Part shown: positions 33,090 to 41,199 of the stretch, piece by piece
Layout of the letters: every line of letters begins with the position of its first letter
How positions within the stretch are numbered: the first letter of the stretch is position 1
Assembly: GCA_001543385.1 (NCBI GenBank)
Contig: LPNH01000003.1
Coordinates: 124,001-188,000, forward strand
Direction of reading: 5' to 3'
Source of the DNA: Candidatus Hemicellulosilyticus sp. P3
GTDB lineage: Bacteria; Bacteroidota; Bacteroidia; Bacteroidales; P3
DNA: 64,000 nucleotides
Notes under the pieces: model-generated
Databases searched by the model: none
What the model saw: only the letters and a program-made list of their open reading frames with translations
What the model was told of the DNA's origin: nothing
Position numbers and translations under genes: made by a program

Positions 33090-34649
33090 ATGGCATTTGA
33101 AGAGAAAATAAAAGAACTTCTTGACAAAAGAAGCGAAGCCAAAATGGGCGGCGGCCAAAAACGCATCGAGAAACAGCACGAACAGGGCAAACTGACTGCA
33201 CGGGAACGTATAGCGCTTTTGCTCGACGAAGGTTCGTTCGAGGAATTTGACATGTTTGTCACCCACCGTTGCGTCAATTTCGACATGCAAAAGCAGTCAT
33301 TTCTTGGCGACGGTGTTGTGACGGGATACGGCACAATCGACGGCCGTCTGGTCTATGTGTTTGCACAGGACTTCACTGTTTTCGCAGGTTCGCTCAGCGA
33401 GACAATGTCGCTTAAGATATGCAAAATGATGGATCAGGCCATGAAAGTGGGCGCCCCGGTCATCGGCCTGAACGATTCGGGTGGAGCCCGCATTCAAGAG
33501 GGGTGCAATTCGCTGGCGGGCTATGCTGAAATTTTTGAGCGCAATATTCTGGCCAGTGGCGTGGTGCCTCAAATCAGCGCCATTTTTGGCCCTTGCGCCG
33601 GAGGCGCTGTCTACAGCCCGGCACTCACCGACTTCATTATGATGACCAAGGAGAACAGTTACATGTTCTTAACTGGCCCTAAAGTCGTCAAGACCGTGAC
33701 CGGCGAAGATGTAACCGTCGACAAACTGGGTGGCGCCATGGTGCATGCCACCAAGAGCGGTGTGGCCCACTTTGTCGGTGAAACCGAGGAAGACACCATC
33801 GCTCTTATCCGTGAATTAGTCGGCTATATTCCCTCCAATAATTTCGAAGAGGCACCTTTTGTGCCGACCGAGGACCCCATAGACCGTTTGGAAGACAGTC
33901 TCAACAGCATCATCCCGGACAATCCTAATCAGGCTTATGATGTGAAAGACATTATCCATGCCATCGTCGACGACGGTAATTTCCTTGAGGTGCATGAAAA
34001 ATTCGCCCCGAATTTGGTGGTGGGTTTTGCGCGTTTCGCCGGCATGAGCGTCGGTATCGTTGCCAACCAGCCCAAATCCATGGCTGGTGTGCTCGACTGC
34101 AATGCATCCCGTAAAGGTGCCCGCTTTGTCCGTTTTTGCGATGCTTTCAACATCCCGTTGGTGACATTGGTCGATGTGCCTGGTTTCTTGCCTGGAACAG
34201 GTCAGGAATACAATGGAGTAATCGTCCATGGAGCCAAGATGCTCTATGCCTACGGAGAAGCCACCGTACCCAAGGTGACCGTGACGCTGCGCAAATCCTA
34301 TGGTGGCGCTCATATTGTTATGAGTTGCAAGCAACTGCGTAGTGATATCAACTATGCATGGCCGATGGCCCAGATCGCCGTCATGGGTGCAAGTGGCGCC
34401 ACCGAGGTGCTGCAAGGCCGCGCGTTGAAAGATATCACTGACCCGGAGGAGAAAGCCAAGTTCATTGCCGAGAAGGAAAAAGAATATAACGATCAGTTTG
34501 CCAATCCTTACAATGCAGCCAAGTATGGTTACATTGATGACGTGATCGAGCCGCGCAACACCCGTTTCCGTGTTATCCGGGCATTGCAGGCGCTTTCCAC
34601 CAAAAAGGACAGTCTTCCGATGAAGAAGCACTGTAACCTTCCGTTATAG
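33090..34649 (+). CDS. mmdA: Methylmalonyl-CoA decarboxylase alpha subunit / acyl-CoA carboxyltransferase
   Basis: The 519-residue carboxyltransferase has two crotonase-like halves: the N-terminal half with [29 protein letters not shown] and [14 protein letters not shown], and the C-terminal half with [19 protein letters not shown] and [13 protein letters not shown]. It moves the carboxyl group of methylmalonyl-CoA to the biotin carrier encoded downstream. Similar proteins serve propionyl-CoA carboxylase; here the presence of the membrane beta subunit MmdB and an OadG-like subunit indicates the Na+-pumping decarboxylase. It follows mce by 43 bases. Length and motifs are normal. Confidence 0.94.
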   Translation: MAFEEKIKELLDKRSEAKMGGGQKRIEKQHEQGKLTARERIALLLDEGSFEEFDMFVTHRCVNFDMQKQSFLGDGVVTGYGTIDGRLVYVFAQDFTVFAGSLSETMSLKICKMMDQAMKVGAPVIGLNDSGGARIQEGCNSLAGYAEIFERNILASGVVPQISAIFGPCAGGAVYSPALTDFIMMTKENSYMFLTGPKVVKTVTGEDVTVDKLGGAMVHATKSGVAHFVGETEEDTIALIRELVGYIPSNNFEEAPFVPTEDPIDRLEDSLNSIIPDNPNQAYDVKDIIHAIVDDGNFLEVHEKFAPNLVVGFARFAGMSVGIVANQPKSMAGVLDCNASRKGARFVRFCDAFNIPLVTLVDVPGFLPGTGQEYNGVIVHGAKMLYAYGEATVPKVTVTLRKSYGGAHIVMSCKQLRSDINYAWPMAQIAVMGASGATEVLQGRALKDITDPEEKAKFIAEKEKEYNDQFANPYNAAKYGYIDDVIEPRNTRFRVIRALQALSTKKDSLPMKKHCNLPL

Positions 34650-34715
34650 GATAAAATGTCAAAACGAGAAACCAATTTATTAACCCGGTCGCAAGACCAT
34701 AAAACAAACAAAACA

Positions 34716-35012
34716 ATGAAAAAGTTTTTCTTCACCATTGCCATCGCCGCTGCTTTCGCTTTTGGGATGACGGCTTGTAACAACAACAACGCCAACGAGG
34801 CTGCCACTGAGGACACCGCCCAGGCTGCTGTCTGCGAGAAAGCCTGCGCCCACGAGTGTGAGCACAACTGCATGTGCGCCGACACGACCTGCAAGGAAAA
34901 AAAATGCGAAGGTTGTGAGAATCATGGCACAGAGAATTGCTGCAAGGCGAAAGCGGGAGAGAAAGCTGCTTGCGAAAGTGCCTGCGAGCACAAGTGCGAG
35001 CATGCCAAGTAA
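34716..35012 (+). CDS. Small Cys-rich lipoprotein, possibly metal-binding
   Basis: This 98-residue protein has a lipoprotein signal (lipidated C21 in GMTACNNNN), a short acidic linker, then 13 cysteines and 5 histidines in about 60 residues. A CExACxHxCEHxC-type unit occurs near residue 40 and again at the end (CESACEHKCEH), with CxC, CxxC and CC pairs between. This resembles metallothionein-like or metal-sensor domains, but I recognise no family. The open frame extends to 34656; I placed the start at the ATG directly before the signal peptide. It lies 66 bases after mmdA and 113 before the oadG-like gene, inside the decarboxylase operon, where such a gene is not expected. Confidence 0.75.
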   Translation: MKKFFFTIAIAAAFAFGMTACNNNNANEAATEDTAQAAVCEKACAHECEHNCMCADTTCKEKKCEGCENHGTENCCKAKAGEKAACESACEHKCEHAK

Positions 35013-35125
35013 GCTTCTCATGCTTTGAGCTGTCCGGAGGTGCAGCCATTTCAGTGACGCATCTCCGGAGAGCTTACTGCAAAGACTGATGATTTGTTTT
35101 GATTGTTTTGAGATTGAAAACAGTA

Positions 35126-36106
35126 ATGAGTATATTGTTAAAAAGTATATCTGTGTGTCTGCTGACACTCTTTATGGGTGTGGCCCAGGCACAGCCCGGC
35201 CCACAAGGCGCCGGAGTCTGTCCGGACATGCATCCGGACGACATGATGCCTTTATGCTGGGACGAACAACCGTTGGAGTTCGCTTCGGCAGGAGCCTGCT
35301 ATATTCCTTGGCTTGACGGCGTAGTGCTGATTGACAGTGTTGAATGCTCGATCAACTTCCTTGTCCGCGAGGGCGATACGATGCGTTGCTGCGGCACGTA
35401 TGTCACCGATAATATTTTGGGTCGTCATGATTTGCCCAAAATTGTCCGGCCCAAGTCTTTGGGGATTTTGGGCGACTGCATTGTACTGTTGGCCTCTTCG
35501 GCTGGCGATTCCGCTTTCCTGGCCCTTCTACCGCTTAATGTCGACAAGGAAAAATCCGAGATGAAGCCCTGTGCCGTCATCGGTTTCAACAGTAGTGCGT
35601 ATGCATTCCAGATCTTACCCGATTCCAAAGAGATTCTGGTCATGGGTAAAAATGCATTGGGCTACGACATTTATTATGTGTCTTTTGACGATGATATGGC
35701 TACGCTTACCCTTTCGTCAAAGTGTCACTATCATGTACCCCGTCAAGCGGAGCGCATCCAGTCGTCCGACCCTTCCGGTGTTGGACTCACCGTTGTGGCT
35801 GTCGTGGTTGTCTTCCTGCTGTTGGCATGTATATGCTTTATCATGAAAGGATTTGCGAGCAGTGCTACGAAAGTGCAAAACCGTAGCGGCAAGCAATCTG
35901 CCGCATCGACAGGTGTCGCGGCGACTGCCACGGCCAATTCAACCGAAGAGGTCTATGCCGCTATCGCTGCCGCCATTTATACTTACAATGAGGAATTGCA
36001 TGACGAAGAGAACACTGTCATCACCATTCAAAAAGTGGAGCGTTCGTGGACTCCTTGGAATGCGAAATTCTACAACATGAACAAATATTTTAACAATAGA
36101 CGATAA
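35126..36106 (+). CDS. OadG-like (gamma) decarboxylase subunit with exported N-terminal domain
   Basis: About 326 residues. A signal peptide (MSILLKSISVCLLTLFMGVAQAQ) is followed by an extracytoplasmic domain of about 185 residues with several Cys and beta-strand-like segments (GACYIPWLDGVVLIDSVECS, 'GRHDLPKIVRPKSLGILGDC', 'KEILVMGKNALGYDIYYV'). Then come one transmembrane helix (GVGLTVVAVVVVFLLLACICF) and a cytosolic tail with EEVYAAIAAAIYTYNEELHDEENTVITIQK, the OadG signature. OadG normally has about 80-110 residues and anchors and assembles the decarboxylase. The gene overlaps the biotin carrier start by one base. The ATG at 35126 precedes the signal peptide; the upstream TTG at 35099 is less likely. 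Confidence 0.78.
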   Translation: MSILLKSISVCLLTLFMGVAQAQPGPQGAGVCPDMHPDDMMPLCWDEQPLEFASAGACYIPWLDGVVLIDSVECSINFLVREGDTMRCCGTYVTDNILGRHDLPKIVRPKSLGILGDCIVLLASSAGDSAFLALLPLNVDKEKSEMKPCAVIGFNSSAYAFQILPDSKEILVMGKNALGYDIYYVSFDDDMATLTLSSKCHYHVPRQAERIQSSDPSGVGLTVVAVVVVFLLLACICFIMKGFASSATKVQNRSGKQSAASTGVAATATANSTEEVYAAIAAAIYTYNEELHDEENTVITIQKVERSWTPWNAKFYNMNKYFNNRR

Positions 36107-36552
36107 TGAAAAGTTTCAAGTTTAATATAAACGGTACAGCATATAATGTTGATATCAAGGAAGTCGAGGGACAGGAAATTAAACTGGAGGTGAACGGTAC
36201 CTCCTACGATGTCACCGTCGACCAAGAGATGCGTGCCAAACACACGACCACCGTCATCAACCGTCAAACCACTCCGCGTGTAGCAGCAGCTCATGGGGAT
36301 GTGCAGCGCTCCGCCACCCCGAAACCATCGGCCCAGTCCGGCAGCAAAGTCGCGACTCCGCTGCCCGGCACTATTCTGGATGTCTTTGTCAATGTGGGAG
36401 ACGTGGTCAAGGCTGGTCAAAATGTTGTTTTACTCGAAGCCATGAAGATGGAAAACAACATCGAGGCCGACTGCGACGGCACTGTAACGGCTGTCAATGT
36501 GCGCAAAGGTGACAATGTCCTCGAAGGCGACACTCTCATCGTTATCGGATAA
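36106..36552 (+). CDS. mmdC: Biotin carboxyl carrier protein of methylmalonyl-CoA decarboxylase
   Basis: At 148 residues it has a C-terminal biotinyl domain with the EAMKMEN motif; the biotin-accepting lysine is K114. A flexible Ala/Pro linker (about 55-85) and an N-terminal beta domain (MKSFKFNINGTAYNVDIKEVE) precede it. It carries the carboxyl group from MmdA to the membrane subunit MmdB. The start codon overlaps the oadG stop (TAATG), and mmdB begins 40 bases downstream. The motif set and context make the assignment firm. Confidence 0.94.
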   Translation: MKSFKFNINGTAYNVDIKEVEGQEIKLEVNGTSYDVTVDQEMRAKHTTTVINRQTTPRVAAAHGDVQRSATPKPSAQSGSKVATPLPGTILDVFVNVGDVVKAGQNVVLLEAMKMENNIEADCDGTVTAVNVRKGDNVLEGDTLIVIG

Positions 36553-36592
36553 GAGAATACACTAAATTTCAACCTTCAATTTACAAATTCTA

Positions 36593-37765
36593 ATGTTGAG
36601 TTTATTAGCCACAGGTGGTTTTATGGACTTTATGTCAACCCAGTTGATGCAGTTTTTGCAGTATACGGGTTTTGCCAATGTCACCATAGGCCACATTATC
36701 ATGATATTGATTGGCTTGATTTTTATATTTTTAGGAATCAAGTTTGAGTTTGAGCCGCTGTTGCTTGTTCCCATAGGATTCGGTATTCTTGTAGGCAACA
36801 TCCCATTCTACCCCGGTTTGAAGATCGGCGTCTACGAACACGGATCTGTGTTGAATATCCTGTACCATGGTGTTCAAAACGGCTGGTACCCACCCTTGAT
36901 ATTCTTGGGTATCGGCGCTATGACTGATTTTTCAGCGCTTTTGTCCAATCCCAAGTTGTTTCTGATTGGTGCCGCTGCGCAGTGTGGCATTTTTGCCGCC
37001 TATATGGGTGCTTTGGCCTTGGGCTTTGCTCCCAATGAGGCCGGCGCTATCGGTATTATCGGCGGTGCTGACGGCCCCACGGCCATTTTTCTTTCCAGTC
37101 AGCTGGCTCCCGAGCTGATGGGAGCCATCGCCGTGTCGGCTTATTCCTATATGGCCCTTGTGCCTGTCATCCAGCCCCCCATTATGCGCTTGATGACCAC
37201 CCCCAAGGAACGCACCATTCGGATGAAACCGCCACGCCAAGTTTCCAAACTTGAAAAGATTTGTTTCCCCATTGTTTGTTTTCTTTTCTGCGCTTTCATT
37301 GTACCGTCCGGCCTGCCGCTGTTGGGTATGCTCTTTTTCGGCAATCTGCTTAAGGAGTGCGGTGTCACCAAGCGTTTGTCGGAGGTTGCCTCCAATGCCA
37401 TCGTCAATATCTGCACCCTGCTGATTGGACTTACCGTCGGCGCTTCCACGCAGGCCACCTCATTCTTGACAGGTCGCTCTGTGCTTATCTTTGCCTTAGG
37501 CGCATTCTCGTTTGCCGTGGCCACCTTCTGCGGTGTGGGTTTTGTCAAGCTCTTTAATCTGTTTCTCAAGGAAGGTAACAAAATCAACCCGCTTATCGGA
37601 AACTCAGGCGTCAGTGCCGTGCCCGATGCGGCGCGTGTGTCGAACAGTGTCGGTTTGGAGTACGACAAGACCAATTACCTGCTCCAACATGCCATGGGTC
37701 CCAATGTGGCCGGTGTGGTCGGTTCTGCTGTGGCGGCCGGTATATTGCTCGCCTTCCTTCATTAG
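36593..37765 (+). CDS. mmdB: Na+-translocating methylmalonyl-CoA decarboxylase beta subunit
   Basis: The 390-residue integral membrane protein matches the OadB/MmdB/GcdB family. The Na+-binding aspartate is D160 in GGADGPTAIFLSS, with SAYSYMALVPVIQPP downstream and a second conserved region NSGVSAVPDAARVSNSVG near the end. It decarboxylates carboxybiotin and exports Na+. About ten hydrophobic segments are visible. It is the last gene of the mce-mmdA-oadG-mmdC-mmdB operon and is followed by a strong intrinsic terminator at 37787-37828. Confidence 0.95.
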   Translation: MLSLLATGGFMDFMSTQLMQFLQYTGFANVTIGHIIMILIGLIFIFLGIKFEFEPLLLVPIGFGILVGNIPFYPGLKIGVYEHGSVLNILYHGVQNGWYPPLIFLGIGAMTDFSALLSNPKLFLIGAAAQCGIFAAYMGALALGFAPNEAGAIGIIGGADGPTAIFLSSQLAPELMGAIAVSAYSYMALVPVIQPPIMRLMTTPKERTIRMKPPRQVSKLEKICFPIVCFLFCAFIVPSGLPLLGMLFFGNLLKECGVTKRLSEVASNAIVNICTLLIGLTVGASTQATSFLTGRSVLIFALGAFSFAVATFCGVGFVKLFNLFLKEGNKINPLIGNSGVSAVPDAARVSNSVGLEYDKTNYLLQHAMGPNVAGVVGSAVAAGILLAFLH

Positions 37766-37786
37766 TCTATCCGTTTAAATCAATCT

Positions 37787-37828
37787 CAGGCCCCGGAAGT
37801 CAAATGACTCTCGGGGCCTGTTGTTTTT
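37787..37828 (+). terminator. Rho-independent terminator of the decarboxylase operon
   Basis: A 9-bp G+C-rich stem (CAGGCCCCG at 37787-37795, CGGGGCCTG at 37812-37820) is followed by TTGTTTTT. Confidence 0.85.
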
Positions 37829-37955
37829 CCCGGGGCTCGCCATGTCTGCAGGCTGTCGTTCCGAGTTGTCTGTCGAGGTGTGTGGCGAGATGAAAGGGGT
37901 GTGTATGCTGTCTTGACACAGCCTGCTACGCCTTTGACATCGAAGATGCCATAAT
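37829..37955. other. Intergenic sequence without recognised features
   Basis: I see no promoter, RNA gene or coding frame in these 127 bases between the terminator and the inverted-repeat element. Confidence 0.4.
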
Positions 37956-38182
37956 CCCAAATCGGTTGTTAGGATTTATGTCATATTGGTATTTGTTTCG
38001 AGCAGATTGGCTGCATCACTGGTGAACGTTGCGCAAAGTGAGTGCAGAGTAAACGACTGGGATGTGGACAAGATGCCGAAAGAAATGCTGATATGGCATG
38101 AATAGACCTATAAAAGGGCATTATAACGAATAGTCGGTCTAATGACCGATTCGGGATAATCAATCCTAACGACCGATTCGGC
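37956..38182. repeat. Intergenic element with 24-bp inverted ends (MITE- or REP-like)
   Basis: The left end (37956-37979) and right end (38159-38182, read on the minus strand) match at 20 of 24 positions around the core AATCGGTYGTTAGGATT. A third, shorter copy of the motif lies at 38139-38156 in the same orientation as the right end, giving two direct GACCGATTCGG units (38144-38154, 38171-38181). The inner 180 bases hold no coding frame of note. The right end abuts the stop codon of the EamA gene. A non-autonomous mobile element or a dispersed extragenic repeat would explain the structure; copies elsewhere in the genome cannot be tested from here. Confidence 0.6.
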
Positions 38183-39214
38183 CTAAATGAAGAAGAGACA
38201 GACTCCGGCCACACTGATAGCAGCTCCCGCCACTTCGCGCGGGGTGACACGTTGGTGGAACAGCCATACCGACGGGGCGATGATGAGTATGGGGGTAAGG
38301 GCAAAGAGCGTCTGTGCGATGCCTGCCGCAGTATATTGGGTGGCCAGCAATGAGAGGCTGACCCCTGCAAACGGGCCAAACAGGGTGGAACCCCATGCAC
38401 ACCACATGGCTTTCCGGTCACTGACGGCATGTCTGATTTGCGATTTCCAGTCCCTGTGGGTCAGCATCAGCAGTAGCAGGAATCCCGCAAACCCCAACAT
38501 GGCACGGATGAGAGTGGCGGCAAACGGCATGCTTAGATAGAACGGTATTGGAATCAGTGCGCCGCTGGGTGTCGCCTGGCTGTCAAATCCGCAGCTCGTC
38601 AAAGCCTGGTCGTAGTGTAACAACCCGTTTTTGCTCAACACCAAGCCAATACCTTGACAAATGCCTGCCATGACTGCGAAAAAGATGCCTTTTGCCGGAA
38701 GCACAAGGCTGAATCGTGTGAAAGTGGAGTCGGACGCATCGGTTGCCCCCGTTTTGTCCGGGTTGAGAGGTGGATCTGCCGGTTCTTTTCTCGACAGAAT
38801 GGAGAGGCAGATGCCGGATAGCGTCACCACCATGCCGATAATCGCCAGCGGCTGCATTCGCTCGCCCAGCAATATCCGGCCGGTGATAGCGGCCGCAGGC
38901 GCCGAAAGCGTCATGAACAATTGCCCGAACCGGGATCCGATAAGGATATATCCTTTCATCAAGCAGTAGTCTCCCACAACGTAACCGACCATGCTGGAGG
39001 CCAGCATCCACATCCAAGTGGCTCTATCTGCGTAGCGAGGCCACGGCATACCCATTGTCAACCATAATGTCAGAGCCAGCAACACGAGCGACAGCCCCAT
39101 CCGTGTCAGGTTGAATGGCAGAGACCCCATGCGTTTCGACCCAGTCTCTGCAAAAAGAGCCGTGGCTGTCCACATGACTGCCACGGAGAGAGAAAGTATT
39201 TCGCCGACAAACAT
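38183..39214 (-). CDS. EamA/DMT-family transporter
   Basis: The 343-residue protein has ten hydrophobic segments in two EamA-like halves, the first ending about residue 140 and the second beginning about 175. Typical drug/metabolite-transporter features are the 'MWTATALFAETGSKRMG' opening, 'SSMVGYVVGDYCLMKGYILIGSRFGQL' and the C-terminal 'QTLFALTPILIIAPSVWLFHQRVTPREVAGAAISVAGVCLF'. The substrate is unknown; DMT members export amino acids or other metabolites. A hydrophilic loop of about 25 residues after the first half (RKEPADPPLNPDKTGATDAS) is longer than usual. It is 44 bases downstream of phzF and probably cotranscribed. Its stop codon borders the inverted-repeat element. Confidence 0.85.
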   Translation of the reverse strand: MFVGEILSLSVAVMWTATALFAETGSKRMGSLPFNLTRMGLSLVLLALTLWLTMGMPWPRYADRATWMWMLASSMVGYVVGDYCLMKGYILIGSRFGQLFMTLSAPAAAITGRILLGERMQPLAIIGMVVTLSGICLSILSRKEPADPPLNPDKTGATDASDSTFTRFSLVLPAKGIFFAVMAGICQGIGLVLSKNGLLHYDQALTSCGFDSQATPSGALIPIPFYLSMPFAATLIRAMLGFAGFLLLLMLTHRDWKSQIRHAVSDRKAMWCAWGSTLFGPFAGVSLSLLATQYTAAGIAQTLFALTPILIIAPSVWLFHQRVTPREVAGAAISVAGVCLFFI

Positions 39215-39258
39215 TGCGGTAGGATATTATGCTAAATGCAGCCGAATCACCCGGGCTC

Positions 39259-40101
39259 TCATATTTTCAATTCGCCACGGGATAGAATGTAGGCGGTGCC
39301 TCCCACATAGACACTGCCGTCGGTGTCGATGCGGGTGGCGATGACAGACGGACGCCCCATGGCTTCTCCCTGCAGAAACGAGCAAGAGCTGTTTCCGTCC
39401 AGCAGATTGTGATGCATCAGATAGTATGTCAGAGCAGCGTTGGCTGTGCCCGTGGCCGATTCCTCCGTTACGCCGTACAAAGGTGCGAAGTTACGGACGT
39501 GGGCAGTGTGATGGTCGTTGGATAAGGCAAATGCATGGATGCTGACGGCCTTGTGCTTTTTAGTGAGGTCGGCAATCAGTCTCATGTCGGGGTTCAAATT
39601 ATTAAGGGTCTCCTTGTCGGTTATCGGCAACATGATGTCTTTCAGGCCGGCATAGGCGCTCTGTACGGGCAGCGTGGTGTTTTGTATGTCCAATCCCACG
39701 GCACTGTATAGCGCGGCGCTCTCCTCGGCGGGAAACGGGTTGTCAATGCCGGCTTGAGCCATCTGCATCATAACCTTGGCACCGGCTTCCACGTCAAGTT
39801 CTCCGGCTTGGGTGAGTGCGCAGCATGAACCGTCGGCCATGCCTTCGCTATGGAGCAGTGCAAATGCGGCAATGGTGGCATGGCCGCACAAGGCCACTTC
39901 ATGGCATGGGGTGAAATAGCGAAGTGTGAATCGTCGGTCGCCGCTGTTGCGCACGAATACAGTTTCCGAGTAGCGCAACTCTGCGGCAATCAATTGCATG
40001 GTTTTCTCGTCGGGGAAGTGGGTTCCCTCCAATAGCACGACACCGGCCGGATTGCCGCCGAACGGTTGGTTGGTGAATGCGTCGACAATATAATATTGCA
40101 T
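39259..40101 (-). CDS. PhzF-family isomerase/epimerase
   Basis: The 280-residue protein has the diaminopimelate-epimerase-like fold of PhzF, with the catalytic glutamate at E46 (LRYSETVFV). Other family segments are FTNQPFGGNPAGVVLL, LRYFTPCHEVALCGHATIAAF and EESATGTANAALTYYL. Outside phenazine producers these enzymes have unknown substrates; no phenazine genes are present here. It precedes the EamA transporter gene in the same direction, suggesting a small metabolite-handling pair. There is no export signal. The family call is firm, the reaction unknown. Confidence 0.9.
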   Translation of the reverse strand: MQYYIVDAFTNQPFGGNPAGVVLLEGTHFPDEKTMQLIAAELRYSETVFVRNSGDRRFTLRYFTPCHEVALCGHATIAAFALLHSEGMADGSCCALTQAGELDVEAGAKVMMQMAQAGIDNPFPAEESAALYSAVGLDIQNTTLPVQSAYAGLKDIMLPITDKETLNNLNPDMRLIADLTKKHKAVSIHAFALSNDHHTAHVRNFAPLYGVTEESATGTANAALTYYLMHHNLLDGNSSCSFLQGEAMGRPSVIATRIDTDGSVYVGGTAYILSRGELKI

Positions 40102-40170
40102 GAGACAAAAATTAGAGACTCTGAAAAGATAAAAGATGATTTACTGGATAGCGTAAAGTTTGTCCAACAA

Positions 40171-40198
40171 AAAAGAGACCTTTTTGAAGGTCTCTTTT
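40171..40198 (-). terminator. Intrinsic terminator after tRNA-Glu
   Basis: A 12-bp stem (AAAAGAGACCTT at 40171-40182 with AAGGTCTCTTTT at 40187-40198) lies directly beyond the 3' end of tRNA-Glu and ends in a U tract on the minus strand. Confidence 0.8.
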
Positions 40199-40199
40199 G

Positions 40200-40273
40200 T
40201 ACCGCATATCAGAGTCGAACTGATGATCTTCTGCGTGAGAGGCAGATGTCCTGGACCACTAGACGAATGCGGC
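40200..40273 (-). tRNA. tRNA-Glu (anticodon CTC)
   Basis: On the minus strand the cloverleaf is complete: acceptor GCCGCAT/ATGCGGT, D-arm GTCT...GGAC, anticodon stem TCTGC/GCAGA with loop CTCTCAC, and T-arm ATCAG-TTCGACT-CTGAT. The anticodon CTC reads GAG. The acceptor has a G-U first pair, the discriminator is A, and CCA is not encoded. It has its own promoter element at 40297-40304 and a terminator immediately downstream. Confidence 0.93.
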
Positions 40274-40296
40274 AGATCTTTGTTCCAAATCGGATG

Positions 40297-40304
40297 CAAA
40301 GATA
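40297..40304 (-). promoter_or_regulatory. -7 element (TATCTTTG) of tRNA-Glu
   Basis: Minus-strand TATCTTTG matches TAnnTTTG, 24 bases upstream of the tRNA 5' end. Confidence 0.6.
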
Positions 40305-40359
40305 CAGTTATTTTTTGATATGGGAAAATAATTGGCTAAATATTTTCTATATCGTTGAT

Positions 40360-41070
40360 TCATGCCATGTTGTGAAATACGTTCACCACGTCGTCGTCAT
40401 TTTCCAGACGTTCGATCAGGGCATTGACTTCCTCTTGTTCGTTCTCATTCAATTCGCGCATGGAGAGCGGAATGCGTTCGAACTTAAAAGATTTGATTTC
40501 AAGCCCGTTATCTTCCAGATATTTGGATATGGGGCCATAGTTTTTGAAATCGGCGTAAATCATGATTTCGTCCTCGTCGCGGAACACTTCGTCAATGTCA
40601 CAGTCAATGAGATTGAGCTCCAGCTCATCCATGTCAATCTCATCTTTATAGGCCACTACGAAACTGCATTTGCGTTCAAAGAGGAAGTCGTTCATGCCCA
40701 TGGTGCCCAGTTCGCCTTTACCGCGGACAAATGCAGCTCTGACATTGGCGACAGTGCGGGTGGGATTGTCTGTGGCGGTTTCGACGACGATGGCGATGCC
40801 GTGAGGTCCTTTTCCGTCGTAGACGACTTCTTTATAGGCGCTGGTGTCTTTGTCGGTGGCTCGTTTGATGGCCCGTTCGACATTTTCCTTGGGCATACTT
40901 TCGCTTTTGGCCGTAGCCATAAGCAGACGGAGACGGAGGTTGCTGGAAGGGTCGGGGCCGCCGGCGATAACAGCCATTTCAATTTCTTTTCCAATCTTGG
41001 TGAATGTTCGGGCCATGTGCCCCCAGCGTTTCAGTTTTCTTGCTTTGCGATATTCAAATGCGCGACCCAT
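40360..41070 (-). CDS. YebC/TACO1-family protein
   Basis: At 236 residues it is a YebC/PmpR-type protein, with 'SNLRLRLLMATAKSESMPKENVERAIKRA' (about 42-70) and 'YDGKGPHGIAIVVETATDNPTRTVANVRAAF' (about 84-114) followed by 'GELGTMGMNDFLFERK'. Family members were called transcriptional regulators; several are now known to help ribosomes through difficult sequences such as polyproline, like mitochondrial TACO1. It is transcribed toward tRNA-Glu and looks monocistronic. The N-terminal 'MGRAFEYRKARKLKRW' is the normal Bacteroidetes opening and fixes the start. A precise role in this organism is inferred. Confidence 0.93.
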   Translation of the reverse strand: MGRAFEYRKARKLKRWGHMARTFTKIGKEIEMAVIAGGPDPSSNLRLRLLMATAKSESMPKENVERAIKRATDKDTSAYKEVVYDGKGPHGIAIVVETATDNPTRTVANVRAAFVRGKGELGTMGMNDFLFERKCSFVVAYKDEIDMDELELNLIDCDIDEVFRDEDEIMIYADFKNYGPISKYLEDNGLEIKSFKFERIPLSMRELNENEQEEVNALIERLENDDDVVNVFHNMA

Positions 41071-41159
41071 AATGATAAGATAGGTTTAATGGTTGAAGAA
41101 ATAATATGTCGTCTTTCAGATGAATAGATATCACCGGTTTTTGCTGCAGTGATGTTATG

Positions 41160-41181
41160 CCGGGCAAAATTGTATGCCCGG
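41160..41181 (-). terminator. Possible terminator hairpin after the SulP gene
   Basis: A 7-bp G+C-rich stem (CCGGGCA at 41160-41166 with TGCCCGG at 41175-41181) lies just beyond the sulP stop codon. The U-run on the minus strand is poor, so it may be only a message-stabilising hairpin. Confidence 0.35.
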
Positions 41182-41199
41182 ATTGTTTTGATTATATGT

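Noticed and set aside
37981-38430. A 149-codon minus-strand frame covering the inverted-repeat element
   Set aside because: It runs through a non-coding repeat and then antisense-shifted EamA sequence; no signal or family pattern.
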